Assembly (NCBI RefSeq): GCF_958298935.1
Contig: NC_084922.1
Span: 18,106,501-18,170,500, forward strand
Source: Phragmites australis
Taxonomy: Eukaryota > Streptophyta > Magnoliopsida > Poales > Poaceae
Reading direction: 5' to 3'
Length of the DNA stretch: 64,000 nt
Each line of letters starts with the position of its first letter. The stretch's first letter is position 1. Shown piece by piece: positions 34,143 through 46,790 of this stretch. The notes beneath the pieces were generated by a model, which worked only from the letters and a program-made list of their open reading frames with translations, had not been told where the DNA came from and searched no databases. Both the position numbers and the translations under genes were made by a program.

Positions 34143-34533
34143 GGACCAGACTTCATTCCTCTTGAAGTTATTTAACTACTCTTGCATGACCATCACCCAA
34201 TCCGGATCTCCAAGAGCATCTTGTACCTTCAAAGGTTCCAAAGAAGAAACAAAGGAGTAATGTTCACAAAAAATTTGCAATTCTTGAATGAGTAGTTATC
34301 CCCTTTTGTATATCACCAAGAATATTATCGACCGGGTGATCTCTTTGAATGCTTTGGTGAAGTCTTGGGTGTGGCACTTAAGAATGAGCTTGAATTTGCC
34401 CTTCAGTATCATCTTCTTCAATTACTTGATCACTAACTTGAGTTTGTGCTTGATCTTGTGCATGTACATGGCTCTCCCCATTTTTCTGGCAATGTGCGGA
34501 ACTTCCGCACCTATCTGAGGAACTTCCGCATAT

Positions 34534-35990
34534 TTATCTGGAACTTCTGCTCATTTCTGCGGAACCTCCAGACTTCGCAGCAGCTGATGATTTTTCACTA
34601 TCTTCTTCGACTTCCTTTTGATCTTGAGCTTCCTTTGATCTTATTTCACTAATGGCTAGCTTCTTGATTGCTTCACAAGGAGGTTCTTCATCACCTACAA
34701 AATTTAGATCAACTTGCTCCACTTGAGAGCCGCTAGATTCATCAAATTTCATGTCACGCACGATTTCAATACAATTGGTGGTTTTGTTGAAAACACGATA
34801 GGCGTAAGCATTTGATCCATAACTAAGCATAAACCCTTCATCAACCTTAGGAGCAAATTTACAACTTTTAGCTTTCTTATTTAGAATAAAGCATTTACTA
34901 CCAAAAAATCTAAAATATGACACATTGGGTTTGTTACCGGTTATGAGCACGTAGGCGGTCTTCTTCAAGATCTTGTGGAGATATAGTCGGTTGATAGCAT
35001 GGCATGCGGTGTTGATTGCTTCTGGCCATAATTGATTCGATACCTTACTCATCAAGCACTATTTCTTACGGACTCTATGAGAGTCATATTCTTCCTCTCG
35101 ACAACCCCATTTTGTTGAGGGGAGTAGGGTGTTGAGAATTCGTACTTGATCCCTTCTTCATCAAGAAACTCCTCAACTTGTGTATTCTTGAACTCACTTC
35201 CGTTGTCACTTCTCACCCTTTTGATCTTCATATCAAACTCATTTTGGGCTCTTCTCACAAATTACTTGAATATTCCTTGTGTTTCACTTTTATCATAAAA
35301 AAGAACACCCAAGTGAAACGTGAATAATCATCAACAATAACCAAACCATATTTGTTACCACCAATACTTATATAGGCGATTGGCCCGAGTAAGTCCATAT
35401 GAAGGAGCTCCAATGGTATTGTGGTTGTCATCACGTTCTTGGCAGGGTGAGGAGCTCCAACTTGCTTTCCCGCTTGACATGTACTACAAATTCTTTCTCA
35501 ACAGAAACATTTGTTAGTCCTAGAATGTGGTCCCCATTTAGAAGCTTGGACAAATTCCTCATGCCAATATGGGCTAGTCGGCGATGCTATAGCCAACCCA
35601 TGCTAGACTTAGCAATCAAGCAAGTTTTAATCCTCACTTCCTGCATTGAAAAATCAACAAGATAAAGCTTACCTTTTAACTTACCGGTGAAAGCTATTGA
35701 GACGTCCTTCCTTCTAGAGACGGTCACACCCTCATTAGCAAAAAGACAATTGTAACCCATCTCACATAATTATGACACGAACAACAAATGCTAGCTAAGA
35801 GATTTAACCAACAAAACATTTGAGATAGAATGATCATTGGAAATAACAATTTTACCTAGACCAATTACCTCTCCTTTTCTATCATCATCACCAAAAATAA
35901 TGTTTTCATATGGACCTCCATCTTCTTCAAATGATGAGAACATACTCTTCTCTCCGGTCATATGATTTGTACATCCACTATCGATCACCT
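34534..35990 (-). pseudogene. copia protease and integrase of element A
   Basis: The protease block at 35988-35791 has the DSGCTNHMTG catalytic signature intact. The integrase core at 35258-35052 shows RSDNGSEF (second acidic residue) and SPQQNGVVERKN (third acidic residue). It runs on, after a stop, into the C-terminal and linker frame 35055-34534 (NRLYLHKILKKTAY, a KPNVSYFRFFGSKCF block, then an acidic linker). The linker ends within copies of the A-specific palindromic word. Together they would process the polyprotein and insert the cDNA. Stops and frameshifts separate the blocks. Confidence 0.88.
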
Positions 35991-36028
35991 AACTTGATTC
36001 ACTGAAGGAGTATGCCTACAAAATAAGT

Positions 36029-38222
36029 TCAAGCCTTTGTTTTAGGTACCCAAATTTGTTTGGGTTCTTTCACGTTAGTCACAAGCATTTTTGGTTCCCA
36101 CACACTCCTTTTCACAACTCGGCCTTTTGTGCGGGCTCCAACATAGAGAGCAACCACTTTACCACAGTGGTTTCTCTTAAGAACGTAAGATGCATCAAAA
36201 GTAGATTGTGGAGCATAGCCCTTTGGTTGCTTTGCTTGTGCGGTGGGATCACTTTGCTTGCCTCGCTTGATAAACTTGAGGCACTCCACTCAATTGATCA
36301 TCACATGCCCATTAGGCTTGCTTGTATGTATGTCAAACCCAAGTCCTCTCTTTTGCCTATTGTCTTTGGTCTCAATGGTCTTGTATAGTGCATCCTTAGA
36401 TTTGTAAGTTTTGATGCACCCATACTTGACCAAAGCATTTAGCCTCTCATTCTCATTTTGCAATGCTTGAAAAGAGTCAACATTAGTAGTACAAGCATTT
36501 ACATTAATGTTATAGCAACGAGAGCAACTATTGCTGGTGAAAGCACTAGAGAGTGAAGTTGTATTATTCGAGGAGGATGAGCTATTCTTGAGGGCATCAA
36601 TTTGCGCTTCAAGAGTTTTATGATTTTCATCCAAGCATGACAATTTCTCTTGGAGTGTAGAATTGCTACTCTCAAAACTAGCAATTGAGGAATTGGCCAA
36701 ATCAAGATCTTTGGATAATTTCTTAACTTTCACTTTCTCTTTAGCAAGGAGCTCCTTGAGTTCAAGGTTTCCCTCCTTTTTAAGGATGAGCAAGTCCTCT
36801 TGCTTCTCAAGGGTCTCCACGTGACTCTTTATTGTTTCCATTATTAGCTCTTTCATTTTAGACATAGCATTTTTAGTAAAATCTTTAATCATGCTTTCAC
36901 AACCATTATCACTATCACTATCACTATCTAGGAGCTTAGGTTGTGATTTTACCTTTCGCCATGAGACACCTGGGAGTGTCTTCATCACACATATCGCCAA
37001 AGAGTGACTTTGTTGGTATAGAGGAGCGGATGGCGATGATGGTGACTCCTTCATCATCGGAGTCGGAGTCGGAGTTAGAGTCCCACTCCTCACCAATATG
37101 AGCTTGACCCGAATACTTCTTGTGAGTCTTGTACTTCTCTTTCTTAAATGGCTTGTTCTTCTTTTCATATTTGTCTTTACCCTTCTTTTTGTTAGGACAA
37201 TCGGCTATGAAATGGCCAACTTCGCCACACTCATAGCATGCCCTCTTGGATGTTCTTCTCTTGGGCATATCTCTCTTGTACTTGCTATAGCCTCCTTTCT
37301 TCGTAAACTTCTTGAACTTCTTAACAAAGAATGTCATTTCTTTATCTTCCGAGCTTTCATCTTCACTTGCTTGATTCTCCTTTTTTCTTGCTCTTACTTT
37401 CCTAGAATGCAATTTCTTTGTTCTTGGAGATGGAGCTTTGCTTGGCTAGATTCTTCACTTCATTTGCTTCCTCCTCCATATGCTCATGAGCAAGAATTCT
37501 CCCGATCACATCACTCTGTGTGAGTCTCATGTAGTCTTTTCTCTCTCGGATGAGAGTGACCAAGGTGGGGTTTCATGTTACAAAAGCTCTAAGCAATCTC
37601 CTCATCACCTTGTTATCATCAAGCTCTTCACTACCAAGTCCTCTAATCTTGTTGAAAGCACCATCATCCGATCATACATAGCTTATGGAGTCTCATCATC
37701 CTCCATAACAAACCTTCCCAACTTACCTTTAAGCAAATCTATCTTGGATTCTCTCTCACTTGTGGTACCTTCATGAGTAACTTGGAGAGTGTCCCAAATT
37801 TGTTTGGCCTCCTCAAGCCCATCCACTCTGTTGAATTCTTCGAGGCTCAAGACGCTAAGTAATACACTTGTGGCTTGTGCATTGCGGTGGATGCTTTGCT
37901 CTTGCTCGGAAGTGAGGTCCATCTCTTCATCCGGTAGATAGCAACCTGTGCAAACAATCTTTTAAATACTTGGATGAAGAGAGATTAGATGCATTTTCAT
38001 CTTGTGCCTCTAAGCGGCACAATGTGTGCCATCAAAGAATGGTGCACGCACGGATGGCACGGAGATATAAGAGTTAGAAGCATTTAATCTATCATAATTG
38101 AAAGGAATTTCAGTTCCCTTTGCTCTACCATTACCACTACCTTCGCCCAGTTTCGAAGGATCATCCTTTGGAGTCTTCAGGCTTCTGCCTTATTTCAGAC
38201 TCTTCGTCCCGGATGTCGACAT
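36029..38222 (-). pseudogene. copia gag of element A
   Basis: It starts at ATG 38222 (MSTSG), about 40 bp after the primer site. Segments in several frames give the N-terminal capsid-like region (SVLSLEEFNRVDGLEEAKQI and IDLLKGKLGRFVM, 37922-37683). A CCHC zinc knuckle (C59-x2-C62-x4-H67-x4-C72 of the frame 37412-36936) follows, with a Lys-rich region. Then comes a coiled-coil-like stretch (37168-36290) and the segment before the protease. The protein would coat element RNA. At least three frameshifts or stops occur. Confidence 0.88.
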
Positions 38223-38276
38223 CTTGAATTCCTCCAAGCAGTGAAGCCTTGTAGGAGGTTAGGCTATGATACTAAT

Positions 38277-39556
38277 TGAAATGACGTCTAGAGGGGGGTG
38301 AATAGGCATAATCTGATTTTTAACAAACTAAAGCGGTGGATCAGATAAGGTGCGGATGTTCCGCAGATTTTTCAGGAACTTCTGCAAATGTGCGGAAGTT
38401 CCGCAGAAATCTGTGTAAGTTCCAGACTTCCTGAAAGAAAATGAATCTGCACCTATGCAAGAACAAAGTGATTCAATTTCATAAATTACCAAGCACTAGG
38501 AGATGTCTTTTAACCTGTATATCCAAGTACCTGCAGCTCAATCCGTACAAGGAGATAGATCGGGTTGAAACCCTAAAAATCAATTCAAACAAGAGTATAT
38601 AGCCAAATATAAGAAATTGACGAGAGAGACACGAGGATTTGTTTACCGGAGTTCGACCACTCAACAAAGAAGTGCCTATGTCTCCGTTGAGGAGCTCACA
38701 AAGAGCCGGGTCTATTTCAACCCTTTCCTCTCCCAAGCGACCACAAAGATCAAGCTAGGGTTACTTACTCATTTTGTCGGGGTGACACAAATGTCCCCGG
38801 GCTCACCACAAGCTTGGGAGCTCAACGGGCGATGCCTAGCCGTCTAGGTGGACGAACCACCAAGAGCAACAAACAAGAAATCCACCAGTTTAACGAAGAA
38901 ACAAATGCTCAAATAATGGCTTTGAATCTCACAAGCACTACTCTTTAATCTCACTTAATCCTAGCAAAAAATCTCACCAAGAATCACAAAGGGGAGTGAG
39001 AGAGGAGCTTTTAAGGAGCTAGAGCCTTTTTGTCTTAAAGCTGGTCGAAAGGTGTGGGGGTATAAATGCCTCACAGCCAAAAACTAGCCGTTACTCTCTA
39101 GAAAGTGCGGACCGTCCGCAAAAGTGCGAACCTTCCGCAGAAATGCGGACCTTTTGTAGGTTAACCCAAAACAGCCAAAGTGCGGAACTTCCGCACAATT
39201 TTGCAGAACTTCCGCATTTCCCTATTTTAAAAGATTTGGGGCTATCTGAGGTGTAAGCATGGGCTCTATGTCTCTCATAGGTTTGTTTGGACTTTTGAGC
39301 ACTGTTTCTACGTAAGCAAGTAAATTACATGTCCCACTTTATAGTACAGCATCCTAAACTCAATTTCAAAAGATAAAAGAATTTAAAAGCTATAGGATTC
39401 ATGTGCCACTTTCCTTTTTCCTTTTTGGGGGGTACACCATTCGTCAAATTCTCGCTTGATGGAATTATATCCGTCCATACTTCATAAAGCTCATTAGTTC
39501 CTTATTTGTTTTGCCATTATCACCAAAACGCACTTAGGGCCCTAGATGCACTTTCA
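38277..39556 (-). repeat. 5' LTR of element A
   Basis: It is 1280 bp, from TGAAATGACGTC to TGCACTTTCA on the plus strand. Palindromic words stand near 38350-38405 and 39105-39215. Against the 3' LTR it has scattered substitutions and a gap around 39050. Confidence 0.94.
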
Positions 39557-39561
39557 GAACC

Positions 39562-40657
39562 TAAGTGCTGAATCCGGACTCTCCGGGTTATCTCGGATAC
39601 TCCAGATTCTGGTCAATGGCCCAGAGTCTCCGAGTTAAACTCCGAGTCAAGCTCTCTGTTTGGGCTTGAGTGCCCAACCCGAAGTCTCCGGGTTGTCCCG
39701 GATACTTTGGGATATGGTGAAGGTCCGGAACCTCCAGATAGGGCTCCGGACAGAGGTCTCTGTGGAGCTTTCGAAGGATAATTGGATACTCCGGGTGAAC
39801 CCAGATACTCCGAGTCAGTACAAAAAGTACTGTAACATCTGGTTTTGGGGGGCTAGGTTTAAATACCACTCCCCCCTTTCATTCATTGTTGCTGAACCAA
39901 CTCGAGACAAAAGACTTCATAGCCACTTTAGAGCCCTCCCACTCCTCTAGTGCATTAATTCTAGCAAGGATTTGAGAGTGTGGATTGGAATGTGAGATTG
40001 AGTGCTACTGAGCTTAAATACATCTTTTGAGCACTTGAGTTCTTCGTCAAGTCGTTGACTCACATTCGTTACTCTTGGAGCTCCAAGCTCCTAGACGGTT
40101 AGGCGTCACCCGGAGAGTACCCAATCTTATGGAGTGCCTCAGAAAGTTGTGAAGATCATCCTCGTCTCCTCAATGGAAGAGGAAGGTTGAGTAAGCCCTG
40201 AGCTCGATCTTTGTGGTTGCTCGGTGAGGATAAGGGTTGAGAGATACCCGGCTCTTTGTGAGCATCTCAACGGAGACGTATGTCGTTGGATTCAAACTTC
40301 GGAAAATAAATACTTATCTTCTTTACTTTCTTGCATACTTTCTTATTCTAGTTGATCTTTTGGGTTTGCCCCAATCTACTTGTTTGTGAGTTTGTGACCA
40401 TAAGTGGTTGTTGAAAAGAAGCTCATACATCAATTAGAACATGTGGTAACTCATAGACTCAACTAGATTCACTTAAATATCATAGTTTTCGATTCCTGTT
40501 ATTTCTAGATTATCTGGGTTCACCTGGAGTATCCGGATCTTGAATAATCCGGAGTCTCCGGATTGACCCAGAGTATCCGAACTTTGTAATCTGCCATAAA
40601 GTTTTAAATTTCAGCAAACACCTATTCACCCCCTCTATGTGACATCACATACATTCA
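39562..40657 (+). repeat. 5' LTR of element B, second part
   Basis: It continues from 26715. It is rich in CCCGGA..TCCGGG-type words (for example 39571-39605, 39775-39815, 40508-40580), with a TATA-like TTTAAATA at 39858-39865. It ends CATTCA (40657). The primer site TGGTATCAGAG follows at 40660-40670, a perfect match over 11 bases to the initiator-Met tRNA consensus. The joined LTR is about 1.5 kb. Confidence 0.9.
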
Positions 40658-40711
40658 ATTGGTATCAGAGTCTAACCTCCTACAAGACTTCACCACTTGG
40701 AGGATTTGAAG

Positions 40712-42700
40712 ATGTCGACGTCTGGGAGAAGAGTTTGAGGAGCTCGACGATTCCAAAAGGTGATCTTTTGACATTGGGTAATTGTAAAGGAAAGAGAGTC
40801 GCAATCGAGTTCAATTATGATACATTGAATGCTTTCAATTCTTATATTTTCGTGCCATCCGGGCGTGCGCCATATTTTGATGGCACACACTATACCGTTT
40901 GGAGGCACAAAATGAAATTAGATTTAATATCCCTTCATCCAAGTATTTGAAAGATTGTTTGCACAAGTTTTACATTGCCGGATGAAGACGAAGATCTCAC
41001 TCCCGGCCAAAAGCAAAATCTACCCGCAATGCACAAGCCGCAAATGTGTTGCTTGGTGCTTTGAGCCTTGAGGAGTTTAAAAAGGTGGATGGGCTTGAAG
41101 AAGCCAAAATGAGATGGGACACACTTCAAGTCACACATGAAGGCAGCATAAGTGTGAGGGAATCCAAGATATAGTTACTTGAAGGCAAATTAGGAAGATT
41201 TGTTATGGAGGATGATGAAACCCCTTAACCGTATGATGATGCTAGTATACAAAATAAGAGGGCTAGGAAGTGAAGAGCTAGATGATCACAATATGGTGCA
41301 AAAATTGCTAAGAGCTTATGCACCAAGAAACCCCACCTTGGTCACTCTCATTCGAGAAAGAAGAGATTACAAGACGCTCATACCAAGTGATGTGATTGGT
41401 AGGATACATGAGCTCATGAAGGAGGAAACAAATGAAGTTAAGAATCTTGCAAAGCAAAGCTCAACCTCAAAGAATAAAGAAGTAGCATTCAAGACAAGCA
41501 AAAACAAGAAAGTTAAAGAATCGAGCTCAAGTGAAGATGAAAGTTCGGATGATGAAGAAATAGCCTTCTTTGTAAGAAAGTTCAAGAAATTCAAGAATAA
41601 GGGTGGCTATAGCAAATACAAGAGAGACATGCCCAAGAGAAGAACATCCAAGAGAGCATGCTATGAGTGCGGCGAAGTTGAGCACTTTATCGCTGAGTGT
41701 CCTAACAAGAAAAGTAAGGACAAGGAAGAAAAAGAAGAACAAGCCTTTCAAAAAGGAGAAATACAAGGCTCGTAAGAAGAAATATTCGGGTCAAGCCCAT
41801 ATTGGTGAGAAGTGGGACTCCAACTTCGACTTCGACTCCGATGATGAAGGTGTCACCACCATTGCCATCCACTCCTCTACATCAACAAAGTCACCCTTTG
41901 GCGAGATGAACGACGATGACGACACTCCTAAGTGTCTCATGTCAAAAGGGCGCAAGGTAAAATCACAACTCAAACTCCTAGATAGTCATAGTGATAGTGG
42001 TTTTGAAAGCATGCTTATAGTTCTTAGTAAAAATATCATGTCTAAGATAAAAAGAACTAATGGAAACAATAGGGAGTCAAGAGGAGATTCTCGAGAAGCA
42101 AAAGTACTTGCTTATCCTTGAAAAGGAGAGAAAATTTGAACTCGATGAGCTCCTTGCTAAAGAGAAGTAGAAAATTGAGAAGTTAACCAAAGATCTTTAT
42201 TTGGTCAATATCTCAATTGCTAGTCTTGAGGATAGAAATGTCACATTTCAAGAAAATTTTAAATGTTTAGATGAATCTCATAAAGCTCTTGAAGTGCAAT
42301 TTGATGTCCTCAAAAATAGCACTCCCACATCTAATGATACAAACTCACTCTCTATTGCTTCTACTAGTAATGGTTGTTCTCGTTGCTACAATATTGATAT
42401 AAATACTTGTACTACTAATGTTTAATCTTTGCAAACATTATAAAACAAAAATGAGATGCTAAATGCCTTAGTTAAGTATGGATGCATCAAGACATACAAA
42501 TCTAAAGATGCACTATATAAGACCATTGAGGCCAACAACAATAGGCAAAAGAGAGGTCTTGGATTTGATATACATACAAGCAAACTAAATGAGTGTGTGG
42601 TGATTAATATCAATGAGTGCCTCAAGTTCATCAAGGGAGGTAAGCAAAATAGTCTCACCACACAAGTCAAACGACACAAATGCCATGCACCTTAATTTAC
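40712..42700 (+). pseudogene. copia gag of element B
   Basis: It starts MSTSG at 40712, as in element A, but stops after eight codons. Other frames carry YFDGTHYTVWRHKMK (about 40875-40920), then the frame 41200-41775 with a CCHC knuckle (C154-x2-C157-x4-H162-x4-C167) and a Ser/Asp/Glu-rich stretch. The Lys-rich region that follows moves to the frame ending at 42121. A coiled-coil-like block (42201-42425) and the pre-protease block (42456-42695) follow. The layout parallels gag of element A, with more stops. Confidence 0.85.
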
Positions 42701-42911
42701 CTTTTCTGCATCTTATGTTTTGAAGAGGAAACACAGTGGTAAAGTGATTAGTCTATATGTTGGTGCTCGCACAAAGGATCGAGTCGTCAAAAGGAGTATG
42801 TGGGTGCCAAAAGTGCTTGTGACAAATATGAAAAGATCCAAGTAAATTTGAGTACCTAAAACAAAAACTTAATTTGTTTTGTAGGCATACTCATCCAATG
42901 GATCAAGTTAG

Positions 42912-43689
42912 ATGATTGATAGCAGATGCACAAACCATATGACCGGAGAAAAGAGTATGTTCTAATCATTTGAAGAAAATGGATGATCTCATGAGAATAT
43001 TATTTTTGGTGATGATGGGAAAGGAAAGGTAACTGGTTTAGGTAAAATTATCATCTCTAATGATCATTCTATCTCAAATATTTTATTGATCAAATCTATT
43101 AGTTATAATTTGTTGTCTGTATCACAACTTTGTGAGATAGGCAACAATTGCTTTTTTACTAATGATGGCGTGATCGTCTCTAAGAGGGAAGACTTCTCAA
43201 TAGGTTTCACTGGTCGGTTGAACGGTAAACTTTATCTTATGATTTTTCAACGGATGAAATGAGGCCTAAGACTTGCTTAATTGCTAAGTCTAGCATGGGT
43301 TGGCTATGGCACCGCCAAATAGCCTATGTTGGGATGAGGAATTTGTCTAAACTTTTAAAGTTGGAGCACATTCTAGGACTAACAAATATTTCTTTTGAAA
43401 AAGATAGAATTTGTTGTGCATGTCAAGCGGGCAAGTAAGTTGGTGCTCCTCATCTCGCCAAGAATGTGATGACGATTACAAGACCTTTGAAGCTCTTTAA
43501 CATAGATTTATTTGGACCGATTGCCTACATAATCATTAGCGGTAACAAATATGGTTTGATAATTATTGATGACTATTCTTGTTTCACATGGGTATTCTTT
43601 TTCATGATAAGAGTGAAACACAAGCCATATTCAAGAAATATTTTAGAAGAGCTCAAAATGAATTTGATGTAAAGATCAAAAGGGTGGGA
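42912..43689 (+). pseudogene. copia protease and start of integrase (element B), cut by element D
   Basis: The protease signature reads DSRCTNHMTG: the catalytic-loop Gly is Arg (AGA at 42924-42926). GLGKIIISNDHSISN and LLSVSQLCEIGN follow. The integrase core begins at 43466 with LKLFNIDLFGPIA, and YGLIIIDDYSCFTWVFF carries the first catalytic Asp region. The coding match ends around 43689 (EFDVKIKRV), where gypsy element D is inserted and about 0.7 kb of integrase is missing. Confidence 0.85.
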
Positions 43690-43979
43690 AACTACAATGT
43701 AAGGGTTTTACTGATGTATTAGAGAGTTATGCCGTTTTACTGATGTGCTATCTTGGGACTCGACCACGACCACGACTTCGACTAGAGCTCAGCCTCAAGT
43801 CCGAGTAGACTTAGCCTTCGAGGGGTGACATCTGAGTAATGTTGTAGTGCTTCTCCCACATTCCTAAGCAATAAAATATCACAGGAATTTAGTAGTAATC
43901 CATCCAAGAAAACATGAACAGCGAGAAACGAGTTCACCTGGTAGTCTAATTGTCATGCACGTACTCTTGTAATTGGACC

Positions 43980-44697
43980 TTATATGATTTGAGGATTATT
44001 GGCCGTATTGATCGTATTCGAAGGAGCCATGAGCTCATCATCCTCCCTCTCTTGAATTGGAGTCATCCTCGGCTCAAGCTCGTCTTCTCCCAAGTAGGGC
44101 TTCAAATCTTGGTGGTAGAGTGTACCGACCTCTGTTTGACCGTCGGTCTGGGGATGACACGTAATAGAAAAGAGCAGCTTCATCCCTAATTTATTCCAAA
44201 GTGATCTCCAAAAGTGACTCAAAAACTTTACGTCACGATCCAAGACAATAGTATTAGGCACTCCATGTAGTCAAACGATTTCCCTGAAAAACAAATTAGC
44301 TATTTTATAGCATCACCGCTCTTGTGACAAGGTATAAAATATGCCATTTTAGAAAATCTATCCACAACTACAAATATGCTATCCCTCCCCCTCATTATCC
44401 TAGGCAGTCCTAAAACAAAATCCATAGAAATATCATCTCATGGTGCACTAGGAACAGGAAAAAGCATTGAAAGACCATGTGGATTCAAGCGAGACTTAGC
44501 TTTATTGCCAGTGGTGCATCAGACACATAGCGTTCGATATCTTGTCTCATCTTTGGCCAAAAGATGTAGGCGGCCAGCACATTTTCAGTCTTCTTTGCTC
44601 CAAAATGTGTCATCAATCCTCCTCCATGCGCCTCCTGTAACAACAAAAGACGAACGGAGCAAGCTAGAATGCATAGCTTGTTAGCATGATAGAACAA
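43980..44697 (-). pseudogene. gypsy integrase fragments and pol end (element D)
   Basis: The frame 44697-44485 carries the end of the zinc finger region (LLLLQEAHGGGLMTHFGAKK, FWPKMRQDIERYVS). After frameshifts, 44261-43980 gives [16 protein letters not shown] (second catalytic Asp region) and [11 protein letters not shown] (near the third). This is fused directly to the polyprotein tail [13 protein letters not shown]. The fusion shows an internal deletion of the integrase C-terminal part. It is a relic. Confidence 0.85.
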
Positions 44698-44769
44698 TCA
44701 AGTTGTTCTATCTTCCTCCATCAATAATGACTTGAACACGATAATCCTTGACTATGAGGAATATTTGAA

Positions 44770-45840
44770 ACAAATTGTGGCGTTGTATCTATTCCGCTTG
44801 CTCCTGCACACTTATGAATTTGCTTACCTCAGGAGCGTGTGACGGTATCGAAGGTATTGCTGAACGCGCTCTACTCGAGAAGGGAGTAGCAGACCATGTA
44901 GCTGAACGTGGGGCTATTTTGACTTGTCCCAGTGTTGATTTGGAAGTTGTTGTGCTTCCAAAATTACTCATTGGCCTTTGTTGTCGTCCCTACAATTCTT
45001 TTTTTTTTGCCAAGCACGCAAGTTTGTAATCAACTATGTCTTAAATTTCACGTCTTAACCCTTTATAAAAGTGTGCCATTGTATCCTCTTCATACTCAAT
45101 AATATCACAACGCAACATACTAATTTGAAGCTCTGATAATATTCTTCTACGAATCTATCACCTTGGTTTAAGCGCTGTAATTTTTTACGCAAATCACGTT
45201 TAAAAGAGGGTGAAACAAATTTGTTACATACAGCAATCTTTAAAGCATTCCAAGTAGTAGGAGCTAATCCGTCGATGCATACCCTATTCCACTAGATGAT
45301 TGCAAAATTTTTAAATTCACTAGTGGCTTACCTAACTCTATGCACTTCAAGAACTAAATGAGCATTAAATTTCTATTCTACTGTCATCTCTCAATCTAAA
45401 TACCTTTCAACATTATAAGCACTCTCAAAAAATGGTATAGTAAACTTAACCTTAGCAAATGGATCATCATTAATATGTGAGTTATGTTGCTGAAAATTAT
45501 TACCTCTCATACTTTGATATTTTAAAGTTCAGTCAGTTCATTTGTCGTTTATCAAAGGCGTCACGTTCTTGTCTCAAAATTTCATCATCCACGATGGACT
45601 CCTCTTGTTCATAGGCTGCACCATGAGGATGCACTCGACCATTGTTTGGTGGCGGATTAACAAATTGATCAAAGCATGTATTGAGCATTGCAATGCTTTC
45701 ATTAAGTCGCTGCAATACGGTATTGGTTCCCGCAAGCTTTTTGTCATTGTCGTCATAATAGTTTGTCGATGAACATCCAACAACATTGTGAGTTCTTCGC
45801 TCAAAACACACTCTTGTGCATTCGATATTTCTCTTGCCAT
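44770..45840 (-). pseudogene. gypsy gag remnant (element D)
   Basis: The frame from ATG 45840 or 45811 (92 codons, FDQFVNPPPNNGRVHPHGAAY, then a charged stretch) leads into decayed sequence where a gypsy capsid would lie (45500-45050). The short Ser/Thr-rich frame 44971-44789 may come from the gag end. No zinc knuckle was found. Identity as gag rests mainly on position between the 5' UTR and pol. Confidence 0.5.
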
Positions 45841-46439
45841 GGTTAGTCGAAGATAGAAAATAACGAAAGATAAATTATTCCTAACGACTACTAGGTGGTG
45901 GAGGTAGAGTCACACACTCTCAAACGTCTTACCACGCTCTTGCAAGTGTTCTTACCAATCACCGCAGTTGGCACAACCGGTGGCTGGTTCATGATACCTT
46001 ATCGGGTGCGAGTGAGGTAGTTGCAAGGGAAGATATCGTTCTGATTGCGAGAAGGTGTAGCTTGGATAAGCAATATTTAGTAGCAAGGAATAGAAATTAA
46101 TGAAATTTAGATTAGCAAAGCTGAATAAAAGTCCACAGTACTCGTCACAGTTGCTGGCCCGATCACGTTCCTAGAACTAGCTCAAGCAAACCGAAGACTA
46201 TATCAGACACAAGTACAATGGAACAAAATTCATAATGCAAACTGATTCTCTTTTTTTAATTCTCGCTATCTTTTTTTTGCACTCTTGCTTTTCTCTTTTT
46301 TTTTTGCACTCTTTGTTTCTCTCTCTCTGAACTTTGGCTACCTCTGTTTCGGCTATGGTGGTCGGATCCGAGAAGGTCGGCAACTTTGACTAAGTGGTCA
46401 GATCCAAGAAGGTGGGCGAATCCTACTAGGTGGTTGGGC

Positions 46440-46790
46440 GACTAGGTGGGGGACACGAGTGGGTCGTCAGAGTAACCAGTGATCGAACCCGAGTAGATGT
46501 TCAACTCGACTAGTGGTCGAACTCGGGTAGATGGTTAAAGCGAGTGGTCGAGCCAGAGTAGATGGCCGACTCGACTAGTGGCCGAACTTGAGTAGATGGT
46601 CGAACATGACTAGTGGTTGAACCCGAGTAGATTGTCGAATTCTAGTAGGTGATTGAACACAACTAGTGGTCGAATCTGAGTTGATGGTCGAACCCGACTA
46701 GTGGTCGAAGCGGAGTAGGTGGTCGAACACGACTAATAGTTGAACCTGAGTTGATGGTCAAACTTGACTAGTGGTCGATACGGCCTGTGA
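46440..46790. repeat. 35-bp minisatellite in the 5' UTR of element D
   Basis: GACTAGTGGTCGAAC-like words recur at 46508, 46573, 46608, 46661, 46696, 46731 and 46766. Spacings are 35 bp, with two gaps of 53 and 65. Each unit alternates GACTAGTGGTCGAA with GAGTAGATGGTCGAA. It lies between the primer site and gag. Confidence 0.88.

Larger units (their letters stand above)
26716..39556 (-). mobile_element. SIRE/Maximus-type Ty1/copia element A, complete with nested solo LTR
   Basis: The flanking 5-bp duplication GAACC is at 26711-26715 and 39557-39561. Its LTRs are 26716-29540 (3' LTR in element sense, containing solo LTR E) and 38277-39556. Without the insert they are about 1.28 kb each. The primer site (38263-38274, TAGTATCATAGC in sense) has two changes from TGGTATCAGAGC. 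A polypurine tract AAAAAGGGGAGT lies at about 29543-29555. The order gag, protease, integrase, RT, RNase H is Ty1/copia. An accessory ORF follows pol. It is dead through frameshifts and a motif A change in RT. The word GCGGAA..TTCCGC recurs in LTRs, UTRs and the pol linker. Confidence 0.95.
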
